Of a stretch of DNA of 46,591 nucleotides, positions 6,727 through 13,160 are shown piece by piece (within the stretch, counting starts at the first letter, position 1; every line of letters begins with the position of its first letter). The DNA comes from CAVRJC01 sp964505725. GTDB taxonomy: Bacteria > Actinomycetota > Acidimicrobiia > IMCC26256 > DASPTH01. The notes beneath the pieces are model-generated. The model saw nothing but the letters and a program-made list of their open reading frames with translations. It made no database searches and was not told where the DNA came from. The stretch is from assembly GCA_964505725.1 (NCBI GenBank), contig CAZDJK010000023.1, positions 1 to 46,591 of the forward strand, written 5' to 3'. Made by a program: the position numbers and the translations under genes.

Positions 6727-7222
6727 AGAGTGCTCGCGCGCGCGGGAGCACTGTTGGAGGTGCGCCACGACCCCAGTCGGTGTACCGATCGAGGACCTGG
6801 ATCGCCCACTCGACCGCGTCACTGGCGCGTATGCCCGAGGGTTGCGGCGTCGTCCAGAGCTCTAGGTTCTCGGGCCGATTGTCGTCGCGAACACCGTTTC
6901 GATGGTGGACGGACTCACCCCGTCTGAAGTAGCGCCCCAGGAGCTCCTCGGCGATGAGGATCTGCTCGAAGACGTAGGGCGATCTCCGCACACGCGGATG
7001 TCCGAGCACTCGCCTCATCACGTACCCGGCCTTGTGCTTCGTTCGGCCACCTTTCCAGTTCCCGTTCGACTCCCTCGCCACGCTGCGGCAGATCGCGCAC
7101 TGCTCCGACTTGGCCTGCTTCGGGCGGCCGCAGGCACAAATGGTTCGCGCACGACACGCGGGGCACCGACGGTGTCGACTCGACGGTTCGAACTCTCGAC
7201 CACACTCCGTGCAAGTTCTCAT
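6656..7222 (-). CDS. Free-standing HNH endonuclease, antisense to the ssrA 3' end
   Basis: A protein of about 188 residues with two N-terminal zinc ribbons (CTEC...CPAC, then CAC...CAIC), a GNWKGG segment common in phage-type HNH nucleases, and the HNH core HHRNGVRDDNRPENLELW about two-thirds along. This is the architecture of free-standing homing or mobile nucleases. The last 24 or so codons (from LLEVAG onward) are read from the antisense strand of the tmRNA 3' end, so the original C-terminus was probably shorter or was changed by insertion. I chose the ATG at 7220-7222. The ParB-like remnant ends just upstream. Base composition is lower in GC than in the neighbouring core genes. Confidence 0.75.
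   Translation of the reverse strand: MRTCTECGREFEPSSRHRRCPACRARTICACGRPKQAKSEQCAICRSVARESNGNWKGGRTKHKAGYVMRRVLGHPRVRRSPYVFEQILIAEELLGRYFRRGESVHHRNGVRDDNRPENLELWTTPQPSGIRASDAVEWAIQVLDRYTDWGRGAPPTVLPRARALLEVAGVEPASPETLEGLLRAQPG
6719..6762. terminator. Long hairpin at the ssrA 3' end (terminator or processing structure)
   Basis: CACCTCCAA (6719-6727) is mirrored by TTGGAGGTG (6754-6762), and inside it AGTGCTC (6729-6735) pairs with GAGCACT (6746-6752) around a GC-rich loop. The hairpin uses the same acceptor strand that closes mature tmRNA, so the two pairings are mutually exclusive. There is no U-tract. It may end ssrA transcription or set the 3' processing point. Confidence 0.6.
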
Positions 7223-7230
7223 GATCCACC

Positions 7231-7716
7231 TCACGACGCGAGGTTGCGGTCAACGGCGCGGTGCGCCGTCCGAGGTCGCTGCGACACAGCCGACACACTG
7301 GAGCCGGATTCGCTCGCGATCTGCGCGAGCGTCGCGTCCTCGATGCGGCGCATCTCGATCAGCAGCTGGTGGGCGGGCTAGTGCGTGAGCAATGAGTAGC
7401 GCTCGATCGACGGGACGCATTCGAAGACGCGCGACGTTCTCGACAAGGGACTGCTGGACCTTCTCGGTCTCGGCGAACTCATCGCTGACGATGACCGCCG
7501 GAATCTTCTCGAGTCCGAGCAGACGACAAGCGAGTGTGCGACCGTTGCCTCTATCAGCAGGTAGTCGCCGGACTGATCCGGCGCTCGTCGAACGGTGATC
7601 GGCGTGAAGACCGCGAGCTGCTCGATCGAGCGACACAACTCACGGTGTCCCTCGCGGTCTCGCTTGCGGCCCAACCCCTCCTCAGGGCGAATCCGGTCGA
7701 CTTGCACGTCCCGCAC
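7231..7716 (-). pseudogene. ParB/Srx-fold nuclease-like gene with two frameshifts
   Basis: Three reading frames give one continuous ParB-like protein. Frame 1 has VQVDRIRPEEGLGRKRDRE, then LCRSIEQLAVFTPITV and GDYLLIE. Near 7547-7551 one base is missing and the next frame continues GNGRTLACRLLGLEKIPAV, FAETEKVQQSLVENV and RPVDRALLIAHAL. Near 7371-7377 a second shift leads to HQLLIEMRRIEDATLAQIAS and SGSSVSAVSQR, a helix-turn-helix. The third frame stops at 7231-7233, 8 nt before the HNH start, so the two were once an operon. The full-length form would be about 160 residues, a short ParB-like protein as found on plasmids and integrative elements. Confidence 0.7.
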
Positions 7717-8049
7717 TCGGAACGGGCGGCTCGTCCAGCCGCCGCTGCCTGGAACGAGAGTCGGCTGCTTCGTTCGGGCTCTCGACCATCAGCTCCCGAT
7801 CCGCGGATTACACGTGTGTGATTCTGCCAGATCGTGCCCAGCGGTGGGGACGTAGGCGCTCGGGGTGCGCGTGGCAAGGCCGGGCCGATCTGGTCAAGAG
7901 ATCGTGGCATGGCCGTGTGACGGTCATCCGGCCGTGAAACCGCGCGGAATGATCTACCCGCCTTGTTCCGTATTGGGCAGAGTCATCCGGAGCAAGAACG
8001 AGCACGACCAAGTACCAGGCGAGACGTGCCCGACGGGGGACGTCCCGTG
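7717..8049. other. Gene-poor stretch in the accessory region
   Basis: I see no recognisable protein in any frame here. The sequence is less GC-rich than the surrounding core genes and contains short open frames without family motifs. It separates the ParB-like remnant from the transposase remnant and is probably decayed mobile-element DNA. Confidence 0.5.
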
Positions 8050-8243
8050 ATGTGGTGTAGGAGGGCTTGAGGGTCCACCACTTGGGTGGGCCACCGGCGT
8101 GATCTTCGACGTGTTCCTAGCCGGATTCACGAAGGAGATGGCCGGTGGCCCTCAGTGAGTTTGACCTGTCCGAGCTGCTCGACGCGATCCGCGCGGGTGG
8201 CGATCTCGATGTGATCCGCCGCAGCGTGGAGCTGGTGCTCCAG
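8050..8243 (+). mobile_element. IS256-family element remnant (left end and transposase N-terminus)
   Basis: A GTG at 8145 opens a frame reading LSEFDLSELLDAIRAGGDLD, then IRRSVELVLQ, which matches the start of IS256-family mutator transposases. After residue 33 similarity ends (about 8243) and the frame continues into unrelated sequence. Upstream, GAGGGTCCACCACTT near 8069-8083 resembles the terminal repeat and leader of these elements. No catalytic DDE part and no right end are present, so the element is truncated. Confidence 0.6.
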
Positions 8244-8531
8244 GCCGCGAGCTGTCCTCCGGTCCCGATGCGGTTGCGGTCCTGTCGGCGACAGCGCCGG
8301 CGACGTGCGCTTCATCGAGCTGCGCGCACTCGACGCCGAGGCGTACGAGCTGGACGCCGGTGACGAAGAGTCCGAGTGGCGCCGTAGGCGACCTGCGGGC
8401 GAGGCGCCGGCCGCGTAGGACGAGCGACACGCTACGTCGACTGGCCGCGCGCGCATCTGGACGGACCGTGGCGGAGCGCGCGAGAGTTGCTAGCACAGGA
8501 TCGCGAACGCGGCTGGCGACGAGGGGGCGCG
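8244..8531. other. Unassigned stretch between transposase remnant and coxS
   Basis: No clear gene. One plus-strand frame, reading FIELRALDAEAYELDAGDEE and ending GEAPAA at about 8418, has protein-like composition but no start I trust and no family I recognise. It may be the tail of a gene truncated by the IS256-type insertion. The promoter of the coxSLM operon should lie here, but I see no convincing boxes. Confidence 0.4.
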
Positions 8532-8993
8532 ATGGAGCTGTCAGTCACGATCAACGGCTCGACCCGAGACGACGACGTCGAACCCCGGCTCCTCCTCGTG
8601 CAGTACCTCCGCGACGTCTGCGGGCTCACGGGCACCAAGGTCGGCTGCGACACGTCGTCCTGTGGTGCGTGCACGGTGCTGCTCGACGGCGAGTCGGTGA
8701 AGTCGTGCACGATGTTCGCAGTGCAGGCCGGGGGCCGTGAGGTCACGACCGTCGAAGGTCTGCACACGACCGGTCCACTGCACCCCGTGCAACAGGCGTT
8801 CCACGAGCACCACGCACTGCAGTGCGGTTTCTGCACCGCGGGGATGCTGATGGCCGCAGTCTCGCTGCTCGACGAGCTGCCGGACGCGACCGAGCGCGAC
8901 GTGCGACTCGGCCTCGAGGGCAACCTCTGCCGCTGCACCGGTTACCAGAACATCGTCGACGCTGTGCTCGCGGCGGGAGGTGCCACCCGATGA
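8532..8993 (+). CDS. coxS: Aerobic CO dehydrogenase-type small subunit, 2x[2Fe-2S]
   Basis: A 153-residue iron-sulfur subunit of a molybdenum hydroxylase. The plant-type cluster ligands are Cys39, Cys44, Cys47 and Cys59 (VGCDTSSCGACTVLLDG). The second, helical-domain cluster uses Cys98, Cys101, Cys133 and Cys135 (LQCGFCTAGML and NLCRCTGYQ). It passes electrons from the Mo site of CoxL to the FAD in CoxM. ATG at 8532 is chosen because MELSVTING is the usual family start. It overlaps coxL by ATGA. The order S-L-M is the form II-like arrangement. Confidence 0.93.
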   Translation: MELSVTINGSTRDDDVEPRLLLVQYLRDVCGLTGTKVGCDTSSCGACTVLLDGESVKSCTMFAVQAGGREVTTVEGLHTTGPLHPVQQAFHEHHALQCGFCTAGMLMAAVSLLDELPDATERDVRLGLEGNLCRCTGYQNIVDAVLAAGGATR

Positions 8994-11338
8994 CCGTCGT
9001 CGGTACTCGCGTCCTGCGCCGCGAAGATGCAGTGCTGCTCACTGGCGAGGCCCGCTTCGTCGACGACCTGCGCGTCACGGGCGCCGCCCACCTCAAGGTC
9101 GTGCGCAGCCCGTTCGCACACGCGCGCATCCGCTCGATCGACGCCGATGCCGCGCGCGCAATGCCCGGTGTGGTCGCGGTCTTCACCGGTACCGATCTCC
9201 GCGCTGACTGGCAGACGCCGCTCCCCTGCGCGTGGCCGGTGACGCCCGACATGAAGAACCCCGAACATTGGCCGTTGCCCGTCGACGAGGTGCGGTTCGC
9301 TGGTGAGGGCGTCGCGGTTGTCGTCGCCGAGAGCGCCGACGCGGCGCGCGACGCGCTGGAAGTCGTCGTCGTTGACTACGAAGAACTGCCTGCGGTGCTC
9401 GACCTCGACGATGCCGCCGCAGACCGCGTGCTGGTGCACTCCGCGCTGGGCACCAACACGAGCTATACCTGGACGCTCGAACCCGATCCCGACGCCGTCG
9501 AACGCGCCTTCGCCGACGCGGTGCACACGGTGCACGAGCGCTACCTCCAGCAACGGCTGATCCCGATGGCCATGGAGCCTCGGGGCGTGTGCGTGGTCCC
9601 CGAGCCCTACGGCGGCGACGTCACCATCTATTCGTCGACGCAGATCCCGCACATCCTCAAGATCCAGCTCGCCATCATCTTGGGCATCGCCGAGCACCGC
9701 GTCCGCGTGATCGCGCCCGCGGTCGGCGGTGGCTTCGGGTCGAAGCTCAATGTGTACGCGGAGGAGGCGCTGGCGCTCGCAATCGCGCTCCGGCTGCAGC
9801 GCCCCGTGCGCTGGACGGAGGAGCGTACGGAGGCGACGCAGGCGACCACCCACGGCCGGGGCATGGTGCAGGAGATCGAGCTCGCCGCCGACGCCGACGG
9901 CCGCATCACGGCCGTGCGCGCTCGCCTGCTCGCCGACATGGGTGCGTACCTCCAGCTCGTGACGCCGGGTGTCCCGTTGCTCGGCGCGTTCGTGTACCAC
10001 GGGACTTACGACATCCCCGCATACTCGTTCTCGTGCACGAGTGTGTTCACGAACAAGACGCCGACGGACGCCTACAGGGGTGCGGGACGCCCGGAGGCAA
10101 CGTATGCGATCGAGCGCAGCATCGACGAGCTCGCGCGGGTGGTCGGTATCGATCCGGTCGAGATCCGGCGGCGGAACTTCATTGCCACCGACAGGTTCCC
10201 GTTCACCACGTCGGCCGGTCTCCTCTACGACAGCGGGAACTACCCCGCCACGCTCGACCGTGCGCTCGAGCTCGTCGACTACGACGGCGTGCGTGCCGAG
10301 CAAGCCGCGCGCCGAGCCCACGGTGACACGAAGCACCTCGGGATCGGGCTCTCGACGTACGTCGAGATGTGCGGCCTCGCTCCCAGCCGCTTGCTCGGTC
10401 AGCTCTCCTTCGGCGCGGGCGGATGGGAGCACGCGTCCGTGCGCGTGCTCCCTACCGGCAAGGTCGAGGTCGTCACGGGGACGAGCCCGCACGGGCAGGG
10501 GCACGAGACATCGTGGTCGATGATCGCCGCCGACAGGCTCGGCTTGCCGGTGGACGACGTCGAGGTGCTGCACTCCGACACCGCGATCTCCCACCTCGGT
10601 CTCGACACGTACGGCTCGCGCTCGCTCTCCGTCGGCGGCATGGCCGTGCTCAACGCATGCGACAAAGTCGTCGACAAGGCGCGCACGATCGCCGCACACG
10701 CGCTGGAGGCAGCCGCCGACGACCTCGAATTCGTCGACGGCGTCTTCCGCGTGAAGGGGACACCCTCAGCTTCGTTCAGCCTCCAGGAGGCGGCGTTCGC
10801 GGCCTTCACCGCGCACAACCTTCCCGAGGGCATCGAACCGAACCTCACGTCGGACGCGTCGTACGACCCGACCAACTTCACGTTCCCGTTCGGTGCGCAC
10901 ATCGCGGTGGTCGAAGTCGACGAGGAAACCGGTGCCGTGGAGCTCGAGCGGTTCATCGCGGTCGACGACTGCGGCGTGCAGGTCAACCCCCTGATCGTGG
11001 AAGGGCAGATCGAAGGTGGCGTGCTCCAGGGAATCGCGCAGGCCCTATGGGAGGAGGCGAGCTACGACGAGCGCGGCAATCTCCGCACTGCGTCCCTGAT
11101 CGACTACCTCGTGCCGTCGGCGACCGAAGCGCCCCGGCTCGAGATGGACTCGACCGTGACGCCGAGCCCCACCACCGCCATGGGCGTCAAAGGGGTCGGA
11201 GAGGCCGGCACGATCGGCTCCACGCCGGCCGTGATGAACGCCGTCATCGACGCCCTGCGCCCGCTCGGGGTTCACGACATCGACATGCCGGCGTCGCCCC
11301 ACCACGTGTGGACCGCAATCCGGGAAGCCCGGCAGTGA
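8990..11338 (+). CDS. coxL: Aerobic CO dehydrogenase-like large subunit (form II / xanthine dehydrogenase family)
   Basis: A 782-residue molybdopterin-binding catalytic subunit. VGGGFGSK (about 244-251) is the pterin loop. The active-site loop at about 361-367 is AYRGAGR, not AYXCSFR, so the Cu-binding cysteine of true form I CO dehydrogenase is absent. The Mo-site glutamate is in KGVGEAGTIG near residue 739. Such form II proteins oxidise unknown aldehydes, purines or other heterocycles, and CO oxidation should not be assumed. ATG at 8990 overlaps the coxS stop; the stop overlaps the GTG of coxM. No cofactor insertion (CoxD/F/G-like) genes are seen nearby. Confidence 0.92.
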   Translation: MTVVGTRVLRREDAVLLTGEARFVDDLRVTGAAHLKVVRSPFAHARIRSIDADAARAMPGVVAVFTGTDLRADWQTPLPCAWPVTPDMKNPEHWPLPVDEVRFAGEGVAVVVAESADAARDALEVVVVDYEELPAVLDLDDAAADRVLVHSALGTNTSYTWTLEPDPDAVERAFADAVHTVHERYLQQRLIPMAMEPRGVCVVPEPYGGDVTIYSSTQIPHILKIQLAIILGIAEHRVRVIAPAVGGGFGSKLNVYAEEALALAIALRLQRPVRWTEERTEATQATTHGRGMVQEIELAADADGRITAVRARLLADMGAYLQLVTPGVPLLGAFVYHGTYDIPAYSFSCTSVFTNKTPTDAYRGAGRPEATYAIERSIDELARVVGIDPVEIRRRNFIATDRFPFTTSAGLLYDSGNYPATLDRALELVDYDGVRAEQAARRAHGDTKHLGIGLSTYVEMCGLAPSRLLGQLSFGAGGWEHASVRVLPTGKVEVVTGTSPHGQGHETSWSMIAADRLGLPVDDVEVLHSDTAISHLGLDTYGSRSLSVGGMAVLNACDKVVDKARTIAAHALEAAADDLEFVDGVFRVKGTPSASFSLQEAAFAAFTAHNLPEGIEPNLTSDASYDPTNFTFPFGAHIAVVEVDEETGAVELERFIAVDDCGVQVNPLIVEGQIEGGVLQGIAQALWEEASYDERGNLRTASLIDYLVPSATEAPRLEMDSTVTPSPTTAMGVKGVGEAGTIGSTPAVMNAVIDALRPLGVHDIDMPASPHHVWTAIREARQ

Positions 11339-12159
11339 TCCCGGCGCGCTTCGACTACTTCGCGGCGCGGTCGGCCGATGAAGCCGTCTCCGCGCTCCGG
11401 GAGCACGGCGACGACGCCAAGCTGATAGCCGGCGGCATGTCGCTGATCCCGCTCATGAAACTGCGGCTGGCGACCCCGAGCGTGCTCGTCGACCTCGGGC
11501 GAGTGCCCGACCTCTCGTTCATTCGCGACGACGGCGATCATGTCACCGTCGGCGCGCTCGCGCGGCACTGCGACGTCGCAAGCAGCCAGCTCCTCGCGCA
11601 GACGTGCGGCGCGCTCCGCGCCGTCGCGGCCGAGGTCGGAGACCCGCAGGTCAGACACCGCGGCACGATCGGTGGATCGATCGCCCACGGCGATCCCGCG
11701 TCCGACCTACCGGCCGTACTCCTCGCGCTCGACGCGTCGGTGATCGCCCGCGGCCCGAGGGGTGATCGCACGATTCCCACGAGCGAGCTCTTCGTCGACT
11801 TCCTCGAGACGTCGTTGCGCCCCGACGAGATGATCACCGAGATACGCGTACCGAAAGCCGGCGCCGCCGGCTTCGCGTACGAGAAGTTCAACCGCCGCGC
11901 GCAGGACTGGGCGACGGTTGGCGCCGTCGCCGTTCGCAGCAATGGCGCGACGCGCGTCGCGCTGGTCAACATGGGCACGCGCCCGATCCGAGCGACCGGC
12001 GTGGAAGAGGCACTGGCCGGTGGTGCGTCCGCGGCCGCGGCCGCCGAGCACGCGGCCGAGGGAACTGATCCTCCCGACGATCTCCATGCGTCGCCGGACT
12101 ACCGCGCACATCTCGCCCGCGTGCTCGTCCGCCGCGCGCTGGAAGCGGTCACCGCCTGA
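11335..12159 (+). CDS. coxM: Aerobic CO dehydrogenase-type FAD subunit
   Basis: A 274-residue FAD-binding subunit of the coxSLM complex. The FAD-contact motifs are AGGMSLIPLMKLRLA (about 32-46) and TIGGSIAHGDPASDLPA (about 110-126), followed by the CO dehydrogenase flavoprotein C-terminal domain. The start is the GTG at 11335-11337, which overlaps the coxL stop (GTGA). It transfers electrons from the iron-sulfur centres to an electron acceptor in the respiratory chain. It is the last gene of the operon; about 400 nt without a clear gene follow. Confidence 0.92.
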   Translation: MIPARFDYFAARSADEAVSALREHGDDAKLIAGGMSLIPLMKLRLATPSVLVDLGRVPDLSFIRDDGDHVTVGALARHCDVASSQLLAQTCGALRAVAAEVGDPQVRHRGTIGGSIAHGDPASDLPAVLLALDASVIARGPRGDRTIPTSELFVDFLETSLRPDEMITEIRVPKAGAAGFAYEKFNRRAQDWATVGAVAVRSNGATRVALVNMGTRPIRATGVEEALAGGASAAAAAEHAAEGTDPPDDLHASPDYRAHLARVLVRRALEAVTA

Positions 12160-12557
12160 CGCGCAGCGCCTGCGATGCCCGAGTGCCCGAGCATCGGCGC
12201 GCAGTACCTGGCCGACGAGCACGGCACGCTGACGCCGTACCGCTGGGGCTGAGCCGCTGGGCTCCGAGACCCGACCGCGCTGCGGCCCACTCGGAGTGCC
12301 CGATGATCCCGCGGTGTCAGGGGCCAAGAGCACACAGGAGCGTGCAGCAACCCGCACCGCCTCTGACCAGCGCAAATAGCATTCTCTGACTTGCGCCGTC
12401 AGCGGCCGGTCAGGCTCCGCGGGGGTTCGACTCCCGCCACCCTCCACTGATCCACCTGCGACTGTGCGTCTGTTCGCTGACGCGGGCACGAGCAGTGCGT
12501 CGGCACACAGGGAGCAGTACAGCGGTGGGTCCGCGCTGATCTCGTAGGTTGGGCGCG
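12160..12557. other. Intergenic stretch holding an ssrA-like fragment
   Basis: No convincing gene lies here. A 25-codon frame at 12175-12252 (MPECPSIGAQYLADEHG, then TLTPYRWG) has no recognised family. The notable content is the tmRNA-3'-end-like segment at 12423-12446. Base composition is mixed, and the region looks like a junction between the accessory segment and the core genome. Confidence 0.5.
12423..12446 (+). repeat. Partial direct repeat of the ssrA 3' end (candidate attachment site)
   Basis: GGGTTCGACTCCCGCCACC at 12423-12441 is identical to 6704-6722 in ssrA, and CTCCA versus TCCA follows with one extra base. It covers the T-loop and the 3' acceptor strand, the usual target of tyrosine recombinases. 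No matching 5' acceptor strand or anticodon arm lies upstream, so it is not a tRNA gene. The orientation is the same as ssrA, as expected for attL/attR flanking an integrated element of about 5.7 kb. Confidence 0.6.
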
Positions 12558-13067
12558 GTGTCGAAGCGACGTGAGCTCCCGTTCGACCCGATCGCGCAGG
12601 CGCGCACCCATTGGCGTGACCATGGCTGGGGCGACGCGGCGCAGGGCATGGCGATCGTCACGTCGATCATGCGCGCGCAGCAGGTGTTCGCGGCCCTCGT
12701 CGACGACGTCCTGCGCCCGATGCGGTTGACGTTCTCGCGTTACGAGGTGCTCATGCTGTTGGTGTTCAGCCGCCGGGGCGAGTTGCCGCTCGGGAAGATC
12801 GGCGAGCGATTGCAGGTGCACCCGGCGAGCGTCACCAACGCGATCGACCGTCTCGAAGCGCAGGGTTTCGTACAACGCCGCCCCCACGCCACCGACGGCC
12901 GGACGACGCTCGCCGCGATCACGCCCGCCGGACGAGAGATCGCCGAGGAGGCGACCCGGGTGATGAACCGTGAGGTGTTCACCCACGTCGGCCTGAACGA
13001 ACGGGATGCCGACGTCCTCTTCGAGGTGCTGCGGACGCTCCGGCACGAAGCGGGCGACTTCGCCTGA
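12558..13067 (+). CDS. MarR-family transcriptional regulator
   Basis: A 169-residue winged-helix protein. The MarR core is clear: FSRYEVLMLLVF, LPLGKIGERLQVHPASVTNA (recognition helix), IDRLEAQGFVQRRPHATDGR (wing) and TTLAAITPAGREI. I chose the GTG at 12558; a TTG 9 nt upstream is also open. It ends 94 nt before the mutase gene on the same strand. A TAGTT...AACTA palindrome between them is a likely operator, so this protein probably controls the acyl-CoA mutase and perhaps senses an acyl-CoA or short-chain acid. The ligand is not visible in sequence. Confidence 0.85.
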   Translation: MSKRRELPFDPIAQARTHWRDHGWGDAAQGMAIVTSIMRAQQVFAALVDDVLRPMRLTFSRYEVLMLLVFSRRGELPLGKIGERLQVHPASVTNAIDRLEAQGFVQRRPHATDGRTTLAAITPAGREIAEEATRVMNREVFTHVGLNERDADVLFEVLRTLRHEAGDFA

Positions 13068-13111
13068 CCGCGGCGGGCGGCGTCGAGCACCTGGCGGTGC
13101 CGTCGTCGCTA

Positions 13112-13129
13112 TAGTTTGACATCCAACTA
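13112..13129. promoter_or_regulatory. MarR-type operator in front of the acyl-CoA mutase
   Basis: TAGTTTGACATCCAACTA is an 18-bp imperfect palindrome of the form TAGTTnGAnnTCnAACTA, the size and AT-rich half-sites expected for MarR dimers. A possible -10 TATAGT at 13110-13115 overlaps it, so a bound repressor would block transcription of the mutase genes. The regulator gene lies immediately upstream. Confidence 0.65.
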
Positions 13130-13160
13130 TTGCCGGGTCGAGGGGGTCGCAGCCATCGAC

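Noticed and set aside
8942..10699. Minus-strand open frame of 585 codons over coxL
   Set aside because: coxL has clear motifs and overlaps its neighbours in the usual way; the antisense frame is a shadow.
8990..11338. True (form I) carbon monoxide dehydrogenase
   Set aside because: The active-site loop is AYRGAGR and lacks the copper-ligand cysteine.
12400..12447. Possible tRNA gene ending at 12446
   Set aside because: The T-arm and acceptor 3' strand are present, but no GGAGGGTG-like 5' acceptor strand, D-arm or anticodon arm lies within 100 nt upstream. It is a fragment.
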